Origin: Locusta migratoria
Taxonomy: Eukaryota; Arthropoda; Insecta; Orthoptera; Acrididae
Direction of reading: 5' to 3'
Length of the DNA stretch: 64,000 nucleotides
Assembly (NCBI GenBank): GCA_026315105.1
Contig: CM048753.1
Coordinates: forward strand, 70,611,547 to 70,675,546
A program made the translations under genes and the position numbers. Below, one piece after another: positions 48,938 through 59,053 of this stretch (position 1 is the stretch's first letter; the number at the start of each line of letters is the position of its first letter). Below the pieces are notes generated by a model. The model saw only the letters and a list, made by a program, of their open reading frames with translations. It ran no database searches and had not been told where the DNA came from.

Positions 48938-50236
48938 TTAGTGCGGAGGACGAGTCCTTTTTGGACTTGTAGCTTCTTTCATATCTTCATCTTTGGGATA
49001 GTCCACTTCATCTGCCCAGTTTCTTCCTTCATTGCGATGGTGCATTTCTTTTTCGGGACCAAGACTAGGTGGGATCTTATTCTGTAATTGTTGCTTTGCA
49101 GGGTGTTCCATTTCCACATCCTGTTGGGTTATCATTTCTACATTTTTCAGATTTTCATTGGCCGCTGAATTTGTCGTCTGTTTGCTACGCTCCGAAATTT
49201 CAGGTGCTTTTTCACTTAATTTGCGAGCAATTTCTTGCGCTTTTTCACGCGTTGCCTGAGCTTTTTGTTTGGCGTCGGGAGGAGCTAAACGCCTTTTCTT
49301 ATGATTTTTAAGAGAGGATCGAGATTCCTGACTAACCTCAGTCTCTGAAGTCGTGCTAAGGTCTTGTGCTGCACTATCGTCTTCGTCTCTGCGTACTCCT
49401 CTTCCGGACTTATCTTCTGGGTTTGTTTCACGTTCTTCTTTAGTGGCTGTTTCTGTTTTGTCGGAGTCGGTGACAGTCGCTTTTTCTGAGGCACCAACAT
49501 CCATTGCTAGTGACGGACCGTCTACATGTACGTCATCGTTTCCACCCACTGCGGCGCTCGACGTGGTGGCCGTATTAACGCGGAGGGCCGTGGCGTACGT
49601 CACTGGCAGTGACGTCATCGTCATAGGAGCGACTGGTTCCCCTGCCGGCAGCTGCGTCACTCTACGTTGTACGCACTCCGACCTAACATGACCTGACTGC
49701 CCACATCCTGAGCAAGTACGTGGCTGACCATCGTATATGGCAATGGCTCTATATCCGCATACGTAAATATACGACGGGATATGTTTCTGTAGTTCTAGTT
49801 TCACTTGTCGAACACCGTTTAATACTGGGAAAGTTTGAAACGTTGTCCACTTTTCCGCAGTATTACTAATAATTCTCCCGTATGGTTTGAGGACTGAATT
49901 AATCTGCTCCGCAGTTATTTCAAATGGGAGTTCAAATATGCGAACTGTTCTAATGCCAAAACCGGCGTAATCAATTTGTACATCGCCAACATTGCCGTCG
50001 CAGTGATTGAATTTAAGGTGTCCTCGACAACGTTCAATTACTTTATCACCGCACTCTGAACTAATCATTTTAACATAGACCGTGCTACTAACGATCGATA
50101 AATGGATCCCTATTATTTCATTCACATTAAGTTTAACTACATCTCTTAAAAAAGCTTCTACTTCAAAAGCTCTAGGTCGGACGAACTGTTCGTTAAACAT
50201 GAACTTCAAGGTGTCTTTTCTTAAAGGTTGATTCAT
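48938..50236 (-). CDS. Retrotransposon ORF1, nucleic-acid-binding gag-like protein
   Basis: 432 codons starting at MNQPLRKDTLKFMFNEQF. Residues about 95-122 (GIRTVRIFELPFEITAEQIN) look like an RRM-type beta-alpha unit. A single CCHC zinc knuckle, CSGCGQSGHVRSEC, spans 175-188. The C-terminal half is low-complexity and charged (Ser/Glu/Lys-rich, for example KNHKKRRLAPPDAKQKAQ), probably disordered. ORF1 proteins of L1/Tx1 elements bind the element RNA and form RNPs. The stop TAA overlaps an ATG (TAATG, 48940-48936), but that ATG opens only a 16-codon frame. Confidence 0.9.
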   Translation of the reverse strand: MNQPLRKDTLKFMFNEQFVRPRAFEVEAFLRDVVKLNVNEIIGIHLSIVSSTVYVKMISSECGDKVIERCRGHLKFNHCDGNVGDVQIDYAGFGIRTVRIFELPFEITAEQINSVLKPYGRIISNTAEKWTTFQTFPVLNGVRQVKLELQKHIPSYIYVCGYRAIAIYDGQPRTCSGCGQSGHVRSECVQRRVTQLPAGEPVAPMTMTSLPVTYATALRVNTATTSSAAVGGNDDVHVDGPSLAMDVGASEKATVTDSDKTETATKEERETNPEDKSGRGVRRDEDDSAAQDLSTTSETEVSQESRSSLKNHKKRRLAPPDAKQKAQATREKAQEIARKLSEKAPEISERSKQTTNSAANENLKNVEMITQQDVEMEHPAKQQLQNKIPPSLGPEKEMHHRNEGRNWADEVDYPKDEDMKEATSPKRTRPPH

Positions 50237-50381
50237 CTTTATGATCTATACATGTTGGAACATAACTACGATATGCGCTGCGAGAGCGTCCAACTCACCA
50301 CACAGTGTCAACACACGGCCGGCCGCAGCGAGGACGTAAACACGAACCACACAGCTCGCCCGCCGAAAGCAGACACAGCTT

Positions 50382-50532
50382 CTAACGGTTAAGACGTCTG
50401 CCTAGTAAGCATGGAGGTCCGGGTTCGATTCCCGGCCGCACCACAAATTTTAATTCAATGCTTCACATCTATCAATAGTGTCTTTGACATATTTGAGACG
50501 AAAATCCGTCTCAGGGATCATTTATTCATATT
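50382..50532 (+). mobile_element. SINE-3 (tRNA-Thr-like), copy 1, 5'-truncated in the D-loop
   Basis: CTAACGGTTAAGACGTCTGC, B box GGGTTCGATTCCCGG, then the shared tail ATTTTAATTCAATGCTTCAC to CAGGGATCATTTATTCATATT. It lacks GTGGTGTGGTAGT, present in copy 2; the LINE 5' end takes its place. Confidence 0.9.
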
Positions 50533-50714
50533 AATTGATATTTATATATCACCATAACGGGTTTGTTCCACCATGTCCATTGCTGAGGTGCTATTCCGCT
50601 GCATGGAGAGCCTTGGCAGTAGTGGCAATTATCTTTGGAACAAAGAAGCTGAATTAAAGTTTGAGTTGTGGAGGGAAATCGTACATAGACTATTTCGAGG
50701 AGCCTTAATCGTTA
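50533..50714. other. Unassigned spacer
   Basis: 182 bases between two SINE-3 copies. Nothing recognised. Confidence 0.6.
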
Positions 50715-50878
50715 GTGGTGTGGTAGTCTAACGGTTAAGACGTCTACCTAGTAAGCATGGAGGTCCGGGTTCGATTCCCGGCCGCACCACAAATTTTAAT
50801 TCAATGCTTCACATCTATCAATAGTGTCTTTGACATATTTGAGACGAAAATCCGTCTCAGGGATCATTTATTCATATT
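50715..50878 (+). mobile_element. SINE-3 (tRNA-Thr-like), copy 2, full head
   Basis: The head GTGGTGTGGTAGTCTAACGG can form a 7-bp acceptor stem with GCACCAC. The anticodon loop CTAGTAA gives AGT (Thr). The T arm is CCGGG-TTCGATT-CCCGG. After the head come AAATTTTAATTCAATGCTTC and a shared 80-base body that ends CATATT. The fixed tail in all copies argues for a SINE rather than a tRNA gene. Confidence 0.85.
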
Positions 50879-51270
50879 GTATATACTGTGTTTTATCAAA
50901 ATTTAATGAGAGTTCGTTTTCAGAGAAACCACTTCATGAATTCGTGAAAAACATTATTTACGATTACATCACCTAGTTCCTCTTTTTTGTGGGGCTGTGT
51001 GGGTGATTACTTCATTTGCATCATCAGCAAAAAAAAGAACTAAATTTGCATCGTCATCAATGTAGAGTGGCAAGTCAATTACGTACATCTAGAACAGTAA
51101 AGGACCTAAGACGGAACCCTGTGGAGCCCCATCCTTGATAGTCACCCGGTTTGAGGAACCGGCTGATGTTTTGACATTACATGAACCAATTATTTCAACT
51201 TTCTGCATTCTTCCAGTGAAGTATGAATTAAACCATTGGTGCACTGCTTCAGTCGAACCGCAATGATTAA
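50879..51270 (-). mobile_element. LINE-B RT fragment, decayed
   Basis: The minus strand reads YFTGRMQKVEI, then KDGAPQGSVLGPLLF, and LVLFFADDAN with intervening stops. It corresponds to the region 5' of the two larger LINE-B copies. Confidence 0.75.
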
Positions 51271-51370
51271 ATTATCAATATTTTCTCGCAATAGCGAATT
51301 ACTTTTAGTGTCCCTGTAGAAGGTATACATGTTCTACCAAATGGTAAAAATATTGATAATATAATGATAA

Positions 51371-52230
51371 GTAGCCCAAACCTGGCACTGCTCGAGTATT
51401 TATTTATTCATGTCAGGTTTCAGATATGTATTCATTTGTATAACGGCTGTATGTCTGTAAAGTCTCTTCGGAATATAATTAGTAGTAAAGAAGTAATAGA
51501 GTAAAAGTTGGTGCATGATATGGCGGTTTTCCATGAACCTTACTGTGTACGTACTCATATCTCATAACTACCTGTCCTACTGTGATACAATTTAGAGGGT
51601 ACACTCAATTATATGCATGTATACTGTCTGTCAAATTTCCTGCGGCTACAATTAGTATTGTACAAATTATAAATTGTAACATTATACCGAATAAATAGTG
51701 GAAAAGTAGAAAGCGAGAAACTATTTTCCTTTCATCATTTTGCTATGGTTGTCAGCGAGAAAAAGGTTAATAAAGGTTTGAAATTATGTTTAAAGTTTAT
51801 TGTAAGTCGCTAAGTACTCTCTTTCTCATATAGTGTATTTCGAAAGTCTCGCCGCATTATATGGCATTTTTTGCGATTTCTATTGATTATGACGTAATAT
51901 CTTTTGAACCATGCGCTGTATGTGATTCTTAACCATGAAGCAATTGTTGCGTCACGGCAAGTAATGTGTGTACCAAATTTGGTTGAAATCGGTCCAATGG
52001 TTTAGGAGAAAATGAGCAGCATTGTCGCAAAATGCAGCAGTTTTCCGCGCATCTCATTGTTTATGATGTCATATCTCGTGAACTATGTATCGTACGTGAA
52101 TCTTACACTTACGGGGAACGTCCTCAAGGATTGAAGCTTACGTGTAGAAAATTTCATGAAGATTGGAACAAAACTGTAGATTTGTATGCAACACATACAA
52201 ACATACGGACACTCTGCTTTATGAATTAGA
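51371..52230 (+). repeat. Repeat E, copy 2 (most complete)
   Basis: From ACCTGGCACTGCTCGAGTAT to GGACACTCTGCTTTATGAAT. Shared internal blocks include ACCAAATTTGGTTGAAATCG and ATCTCGTGAACTATGTATCG. Non-coding. Related copies are at 14618 (partial), 27585 (fragment), 12837 (tail) and 54598-55460 (inverted). Confidence 0.8.
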
Positions 52231-52427
52231 TATTATCATCACTGTAATTCGTCACCATACAGTAATTTAACAGATGCCTAAGCGAGGTAATGACGCTAAC
52301 AGCGTAGGTTAATGCCTCGTTGTTTTCATTCTCCCTGGTGCGGGAATACAGATTAAGCTGCGAGTGCTAAGGCATGAATGCAGTTGACTCAGATGTGTGT
52401 AGTCAGTGTGACATATGGCAGTTTGGG

Positions 52428-52507
52428 TCGGTCCTAGAGTCGTGGTTAAGGCGACCGCTCGCGGAAAGCGGGAAACCCGGGTTCGAGTCCCGGCCCGGCA
52501 CAAATTT
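52428..52507 (+). repeat. SINE-4, tRNA-like
   Basis: GGTCCTAGAGTCGTGGTTAA, GGCGACCGCTCGCGGAAAGC and GGGTTCGAGTCCCGGCCCGG. The T arm pairs perfectly. A plausible tRNA-derived SINE head or tRNA pseudogene. Confidence 0.65.
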
Positions 52508-52863
52508 TCATATTGTAATGATACTCGTTTGGTTTTAAGTTCTGTTAGGTTTAGGCCTTCATTTATACAAAAAATTATCTTTGCCTTTATAGTAAATTCA
52601 TTTCATAGAATCTGTATTAGAAATAAAAGGTTTTAATTTCGTATTACGTTCATTGAAATATTTGCTGCTATAGTTTCAACTCTATCGCTAACTCAATCAC
52701 TTAAAATTTTAGGTAACGGCCCTAAGTTAATACGAGTATCATTACAACACAGCTGCATATAACTTATGACCAATTGAAGTTTCATTTTTAGTTTTCTGAT
52801 TAATATTCGACAAAGCGATATGGAACCTATACCTGCAACTATTCTGAGTGCAAAAAATCTTTA
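52508..52863. other. Unassigned
   Basis: AT-rich spacer between SINE-4 and the palindromic MITE. Confidence 0.5.
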
Positions 52864-53549
52864 TACAGGGTGTTTCACTAAGTGTGTTTGCCTCTGTAAC
52901 TTATAAAATAATAGGTGACGGGAAATTTTAATGCGGTAGGTCAACACAAGAAATGTTACACTTTCTGCGGAGATATGAACATAGTTTATTGTATCATTTT
53001 CCAAAGAGTTGCACCACAAAGATATAATTTTTTAAATGTAACGATAGTTTTTTCTATCGTGCATTGGATTCGTTTAAACCAGCTGCGTCCAAATCAATTT
53101 AAACTACATTCCTGTTAGTCTGGGAGCTACAACCCTTCAAAGTTTAGGGGGCGGAGGCTACGACAGCGTAGCTGACTGGCTGGTGGTCATGAGACAGTGG
53201 GCCGTGCCCCAGGGGATAGCCACTCGGCCAGTCAGCTACGCTATCGCAGCCTCCGCCCCCGGAAGTTTGAAGGGTTGTAGCTCCCAAACTAACAGTGATA
53301 GGAATGTTGTTTATATTGATTTGGACGCAGCTGGTTTAAACGAATCCAATACACGATAGAAAAAACTATTGTTACATTAAAAAAATTATATCTTTGTGGT
53401 GCAACTTTTTGGAAAATGATACAATAAACTATGTTCATATCTCCGCAGAAAGTGTAACATTTCTTGTGTTGACCTACCGCATTAAAATTTCCCGTCACCT
53501 ATTATTTTATAAGTTACAGAGGCAAACACACTTAGTGAAACACCCTGTA
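52864..53549. mobile_element. 686-bp palindromic MITE, TIR TACAGGGTGTTTCACTAAGT
   Basis: The two arms (52864-53182 and about 53231-53549) are reverse complements for about 320 bases with few mismatches, around a loop of about 48 bases. The outer flanks are TA on both sides (52862-52863, 53550-53551). CAGGGTGTTTC ends with a TA target fit a Tc1/mariner-type MITE. No transposase. Confidence 0.85.
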
Positions 53550-53559
53550 TATGATCTTT

Positions 53560-54430
53560 CAATAAAAATATATTTTTTTACATAGCTCTGAAATTACTAC
53601 ATATCATTATTGAATGAAGCTACGAATCTCTGATAGGCTGACTGATCTTACGTGAATGTTTTCAATAAGTTTTAGTACCACAGGTAACTTTTTTTTTTTA
53701 CTGAATTAAAATTGCAATATTCACTTCCCGTTTTATTTAGAGAGCAATTTATATGAAAGACTCTGTCTTTATCTGTCCAAACGTTTCAGTCACACTTTAT
53801 CACTTACAAACCTCGAGATTGCCATTGAAGCCCAGAAGGCTGAAAAATAAATTATGTTAAGGTTATATCAATCTTACGACCTTCTGGCCCTGATTTCTAA
53901 GATCTGTTACTTTTAAATTTGCCGCGTGATATTCAGCAGCTTATCCAATTTCATTCGCTGGCTGCAAGCTGCGACAACTGGTGACGTTTTGGCTGAAACT
54001 TCTTACATAAATTTTATAAATGAGAGGTCAGGATAATCTAAATTCTAACTTTTAAACCCATCAGTATATTTTAATCCACTTGTAGAATATTGGAATGTTA
54101 CACAACTTTACTATAGTTGGTTCCATTGTCATCTGAAAAAACAATCTAACTGCGCTTCTCATAATACAATGTCTAATAACAAGATGCACAAGCGATAATA
54201 CATACATTTTCTATTAATTATTTACGAAGATGATTAAAAAGATGATTGTTCTCTGCAATTTCATACAACCTTGGTGGAAAACGTTGTTCACACTAGTGGC
54301 GTGTCCAAACAGTTTGTTACATACAACGAAAGTTCACTTTTCACAACAACAGTAAAAAATCGGAAGGACATTACACCGCCACCGTATCATCAGGTCAGCT
54401 AAAGATCAGCACTCTAACAATTTCATCGTA
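53560..54430. other. Unassigned AT-rich sequence
   Basis: No long frames. A motif CCAGAAGGCTGAAAAATAAA near 53832 might be a retroelement tail. Confidence 0.5.
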
Positions 54431-54432
54431 CG

Positions 54433-54480
54433 AGCTCTAAGCCCGGTGTTGCCCGGGTGTTTATTTACCCTACACCCTGG
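54433..54480 (-). repeat. Helitron-style terminus
   Basis: AAGCCCGGTGTTGCCCGGGT GTTTATTT is a near-palindromic hairpin of the same type as repeat E's head. Confidence 0.5.
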
Positions 54481-54597
54481 TAGTCCACATCCCCTTCCCC
54501 CCTCTCTCTGCATCCACCTCTTTCTCTCCCATCTCTCAGTTCGTTTCCACCTTTCCCTCTCTCGGCAAAGTTTTCTGCAAAGTACCCTCTGTCATGT

Positions 54598-55460
54598 ATA
54601 AAGCAGAGTGTCCGTATGTTTGTACGTGTTGCATACAAATCTACAGTTTTGTTCCAGTCTTTATGAAATTTTGTACACGTAAGCTTCAATCCACGAGGAC
54701 GGTCGGCGTAAGTGTAAGAATCACATAATGTATATAGTTCACGAGATATGACGTCATAAACAATGAGATGCGCGAAAAACTGCTGCATTTTGCGACAATG
54801 CTGCTCATTTTCTCCTAAACCATTGGACCGATTTCCACCAAATTTGGTACACACATTCTTTACCGTGAGGTAGCAATTGCTGCATGGCTAAGAATCACAT
54901 ACGGCACATCGTTCAAAAGATATTACATCATAACCAATAGAAATCGCAGGAAATGCCATTTAATGCAGCGAGACTGTATGAGAATGACAGTACTTAGCGA
55001 CTTGCAACAAACTTTAAACATAATTTCAAACCTTTATTAAACTTTTTCTCGCTGACAACCATAGTAAAATGATGAAAGGAAAAAAGTTTCTCGCATACTA
55101 CTTTTCCGCTCTTTATCGAGTAAAACTACAGCATTCGGTATGACGTTACAATTTATAATTTTTACACTAAAAATTGTAGCTGCAGGAAATTTCAAAGACA
55201 GTATACACGCATATAGTTGAATGTACCTTCTAAATTGTATCAAAGTACGACACGTAATCAATGTGATATGAGCACATAAAAAGTAACTTTCACGGAAAAT
55301 CGCCCCAGCACGCACAAAGTTTTCATCCATTACTTCTTTACTGCTAACTGTATTCTCAAGAGATTTTACAGTTCTACAGCCGTTATAGAAATGAATATAT
55401 ACCTGAGAAATGGCAGGAATAAATAAATAAATACCTGGGCAACGCCGGGTTGTCAGCTAG
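54598..55460 (-). repeat. Repeat E, copy 3, inverted
   Basis: Minus strand begins CTAGCTGACAACCCGGCGTT then GCCCAGGTATTTATTTATTC and ends GGACACTCTGCTTTATACAT. The CCCGGCGTTGCCCAGG hairpin next to CTAG before T, and lack of TIRs, support a Helitron-type end for the family. Confidence 0.8.
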
Positions 55461-55469
55461 TGTACTATA

Positions 55470-55985
55470 CAAACATTTATATACCCAGTGATCTTCCTCT
55501 TGGTTTAAAGGTCATGTGTACAAAACTCCATAAAGATTGGAGCAAAACTATACATTTTGTAAAATTCCTTCCAGCATGCACTGAACGAAATTTTATACAC
55601 ACCTTGACATTCCTCTTGTTTTTAAGGTAAAGTGTACAACATTTTATCAATATCGGAACAAAACTATAGATTTCTATGCAATAGAAACGTAGGGTCACGT
55701 TGAAAAACGCACTTCGTTGTTCTCGAATATTCCAGTTTTATTTCATACAACCCTTGTTCTGAAAATAACGAAAATAATAATAAGAATAATAAATTGAAAA
55801 AAAAGGATCTGTGAAATCGGTCGCATTGCTCACAAGGTATTTAGGGATCCATTTTCATGTTGCAAAGTACCCTCCCCCTCCACCGTATAAAACTTAAGGT
55901 AGACGGTGACCTTCCACTTGTTCTGAAGGTCAAGCGGTCGAAACTTCGTAAAGATCATGCACCTATCACAAAATACTTTCTTAAT
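55470..55985. repeat. Repeat H units
   Basis: GATCTTCCTCTTGGTTTAAA and GACATTCCTCTTGTTTTTAA are repeated units also related to 34775-34930 (AACCTTCAAAACAAGAGGAA). No gene. Confidence 0.5.
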
Positions 55986-55987
55986 TT

Positions 55988-56135
55988 ATGCTCGCCGTGG
56001 AGGTTCGAGTCCTCCCTGAGGCATGAGTGTGTGTGTTTGTCCTTAGGTTAGTTTACCTAGGTTTAAGTAGTTTGTAAGCTACGGACTGATGACCACGCAG
56101 TTTGGTCCGATAAATTTACAAACATTTGAACTTAA
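55988..56135 (+). mobile_element. SINE-1 variant, 5'-truncated
   Basis: Starts at the B box (CGCCGTGGAGGTTCGAGTCC), body GGACTGATGACCACGCAGTT, tail TTTACAAACATTTGAACTT. Same subfamily as the 23.2-kb copy. Confidence 0.85.
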
Positions 56136-56139
56136 TTTA

Positions 56140-56710
56140 TGTTTTCTAACTGTAAACAACATTCCTGCCAAATTTCAGCTTCATAGGTGAAGTACTTTTC
56201 GAGATTTAGTGTTTACTCAGTGAGTGAGTGAGCGTTCTTTCGCTTCCATATAGATAGAGATTAAGAAAACAAATTGCTTAATTTTGGATGCAAGAGAATT
56301 AAGGGAGACTTGCGAACAGAAATAAATAGTAAGCTGCAAATCTGTAATGCTAAATTGATTTGTTAGAAGGTCATGCCTGATGCGACAGTCTTACGGCATC
56401 TATGGCGAAACTGTTGTGAGCGGGAGACTTCTTTTCGTGTCATTATTCTGGTGGGTGGATGGGGATGGTTATTTTGTATCCCAGCCTCGTCGCCGCTTTT
56501 GTGTCTCGTTTCCGTCGTAGGTGTCGGTGGCCGAGTAGAAAGAGACCGACACAGGAATAAAGGATGCACGCTTGTGCAGGTAGGAGGTGAGCAGCCAGTG
56601 GGACAGCAGAAACTAGAAACACTAGAGTAAATTAGAACGAGATATATATTGCACAGAATTTATACAATACTTAACTCTTACATAATTCAGTACTGCAGAA
56701 TGCTGATACA
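56140..56710. other. Unassigned
   Basis: Includes a GTGAGT short repeat at 56219-56230. No gene recognised. Confidence 0.5.
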
Positions 56711-56712
56711 TA

Positions 56713-56958
56713 GTTGAGCTAGAGGCCTGCCTTGTGACTATCCGATAGCCAAGTCTTCACTGGTGCCTATCTGATCCCGAAGTGTTAGCTGGTTCCTATC
56801 TCAGTCCCAAGTGAACGATGTCGTTCAGTGGTGGCCACGAGCGGAGTTGCAGCAGAGGGCGCTCGTGGCTGACGTCGTAAGAACGCCGCGCCGTGCGTGC
56901 ATGGCGGCGCGCGGCGAAAGTACGTGGCGCGCACTTTGGACTTGTGCGATACCACAGG
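56713..56958 (+). repeat. Repeat G, copy 2 (GC-rich)
   Basis: Runs from GAGCTAGAGGCCTGCCTTGT to GCGCGCACTTTGGACTTGTG. Nearly identical to 30187-30445 over its last 160 bases, more diverged at the start. Confidence 0.7.
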
Positions 56959-57204
56959 TTAAGTAACAAAACGCTTCATAAAAGTCCGAAATTGCATGCA
57001 AACTTTCACGGAGGTCCCTAACTACTGCCATTTTCCAATAATTATTGCATAAATCTGGGTATTCTCGCACCGTGGCCTCTCATTATTTATGACGTCATTT
57101 CTCCTGAGCTATTGGTCGTGCTCTTTTGTTTTTGGGTCAGGAAGCTTCGTGGGCGTACGGTGAACGATTCACCAAAGTTTCATTGCAATAGAATGAATGG
57201 TTTA

Positions 57205-57409
57205 TGATCAAAACTGTTCAAATGTGTGTATAGCTTATGGGACTTAACTACGGGGTCATCAGTCCCTAAACTCACAAACTACTTATGAACTAACTACTAC
57301 TAAGGACGGCACAAATATCCATGCTCGAGGTGGGATTCGAACCCCCGACCGTAGTGGCCGTGCAGGCCGTGACTGGAGCGCCTCAGTCCCCTCGGCCACC
57401 GCGTCCGGC
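57205..57409 (-). mobile_element. SINE-1 inserted at the end of a LINE fragment
   Basis: Tail GTTCAAATGTGTGTATAGCT left, B-box complement GGATTCGAACCCCC, head CACCGCGTCCGGC right. Possible short target repeat AAAACT on both sides. Confidence 0.85.
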
Positions 57410-57848
57410 GAAAACTTCTCCAAGACTTCAGTCGCGTCTCTGGTGGTCGAGCTCTGTAGAGGACATGCCGCTCATCTGCGAGTTGTTTTACTTTCTCTAC
57501 ATGTTCTGTAGCGTTTCTGCCAGCTGTGGCATGTGAAAAACCAGCTGCCTTGTACAAGACTCTGACCGGTAACGATTTCATGCACCCTGTCACTATCCTG
57601 CAGGTCTCATTGAGGGCCGCATCTACTCGTTTCGTGTGAGCGTATCTATTCCATACAGGGCACGCGTACTCAGCCGTTGAGAAACAGAGCGCCTGTGCCG
57701 TTGTTCGTACCACACCGGGACATGCACACCATTTGCTACCCGTTAGCTTTCTAAGTATATTATTTCTCGTCGTTATTTTCTGTCTCGTTTTGATGCAGTG
57801 CTGTTTACAAGTTAGAGACGGATCCAGCTTGGCTACCGCGGCCGCCAA
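57410..57848 (-). mobile_element. LINE RT C-terminal fragment (third LINE type)
   Basis: The minus frame contains NNILRKLTGSKWCACPGVVR, then CFSTAEYACPVWNRYAHTKR and LNETCRIVTGCMK. This is the conserved region downstream of the RT palm in a common arthropod LINE group distinct from LINE-A/B. 5' truncated; the 3' end runs into the SINE. Confidence 0.75.
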
Positions 57849-57849
57849 C

Positions 57850-58130
57850 GTTAGTTACGATAACGCGTGCTGTGCTGTGTCACTACGCGAGAGCTATACG
57901 CGACTCAATTTGCAATAGCGAGTAGTGTACCCGGACGCATTCGCCACTGCAGACTTGTCCGCAGAGTGTAGCCGTCCGCACGGAAAGGTAAACACGGAAG
58001 CTGCGGCGACAGGAATAGCCGCGCAGCTCCGCCACCACCTGGGGCGTGTTCTGTGCTACGTAGCGCCGCAGTGACAGTAATGGTGCCAGTAGAGCCCGTT
58101 TTAGACGATGAACGAACTTGTAATAGGGTG
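57850..58130. other. GC-rich segment
   Basis: Open frames on the minus strand (58156-57905, 58137-57883) lack motifs and overlap in two frames. It may be the 5' remainder of the LINE fragment or unrelated DNA. Confidence 0.4.
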
Positions 58131-58269
58131 ATAACAAGTTGCGTTAATGGCGGCAAACAGTCGTTTGAACGGCTCGACTAGTATGATCGCGCTAGTATCG
58201 ACTAGTATCGACTATAATCTTAGCGATAACGAAATAGGGCCAGTTCTAAATTCGGTACTAGTGGGTTCA

Positions 58270-58345
58270 CTGCGCATGCGCGAGCTAGCAGCTGTCAGCT
58301 GCGGTCGCCGCTCCAGTTAGTCCGCCATTTTCCTTCGTATTTACT
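58270..58345 (+). promoter_or_regulatory. Promoter-like patch (NRF1- and YY1-type motifs)
   Basis: TGCGCATGCGC at 58272-58282 is a consensus NRF1-type palindrome. AGTCCGCCATTTTCCTT at about 58319 contains a YY1/pleiohomeotic-type GCCATTTT. Both within 60 bases and in a locally GC-rich stretch, as in TATA-less insect promoters. Function is inferred only. Confidence 0.35.
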
Positions 58346-59052
58346 TATATTTTGCGTTATGTCGAAGTTTATGATCAGAATTTATTGCAAAGTGTAGTTC
58401 TACTGACGGCATTCACACTGTCCGTCACCAGACCGTCACCTAACGTCAACGTCACGTTAAACTTTCTCGAGAAGATTGTTTTGATTGAAGGGTCGTCTGC
58501 TGACATCGGAAGTTAACCTATTTTCGTCACGCGATTTTCATACTGTAGTCGACAATTATACGGTTTGCACGCAAACTTGTCTTATTAATCTTTAGTTTAT
58601 TATAATATTTTGGTTTAGCGGTAAATTGCAAATGTTTCATGAAGACTTCAATATTTATCTCAATTATTGTCCACCGAAAAGCGAGGTCGTACATCTGAAA
58701 CCGAAAAATGGTTTACGTTTTGCAATAGTGTAACAGAAAAGACCGAAGCCAATTGTTTATTTGAATAAGATTGTAATTTGATGATGCAATTTTCATTAAA
58801 TAGCATTTTAAATGAAAAAGTCAGCCCAAATGAAGGACAAAAATTCAGTTGTGCATGACGTTATTAACAATGTCAGTGGGCAAATCATAGTGGATAAAGT
58901 AAAGAAGGTCTGTTTATGCTCTTATAAATATTGTTTGATGTATTCATAAGTTTAGTTTTTTCGCTTGAAAATAGATGTGAATGTTTTGAAATGCTGTTTC
59001 ACTTCCCAGAACATTACCATGCTAAGTTGACCAAAAACATAATTGCAAGGTT
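58346..59052 (+). other. Unassigned; possible 5' exon at 58812-58907
   Basis: The ATG at 58812 opens MKKSAQMKDKNSVVHDVINN then VSGQIIVDKVKK before GTCTGT at 58908. The donor is weak. No domain. The only hint of a host gene in the window. Confidence 0.25.
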
Positions 59053-59053
59053 T

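Larger units (their letters stand above)
44689..50381 (-). mobile_element. 5.7-kb non-LTR retrotransposon (L1/Tx1-like), near complete
   Basis: Minus-strand layout: 5' UTR (50381-50237), ORF1 (50236-48938), a 76-base gap to the ORF2 open frame (48861-45508), 3' UTR (45507-44751) and an A-rich tail (44750-44689). Both ORFs are uninterrupted. The 5' end abuts a SINE-3 tRNA-like half at 50382, and the tail abuts a SINE-2 tRNA-like half at 44688. The presence of an APE endonuclease, a gag-like ORF1 with one zinc knuckle, a C-terminal CCHC and no RNase H points to the L1/Tx1 group, several members of which are site-specific. Confidence 0.9.

Noticed and set aside
50715..50790. A complete tRNA-Thr(AGT) gene
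   Set aside because: The fold is plausible, but the same head and same 80-base tail occur in other copies, which marks a SINE. The anticodon stem also has mismatches.
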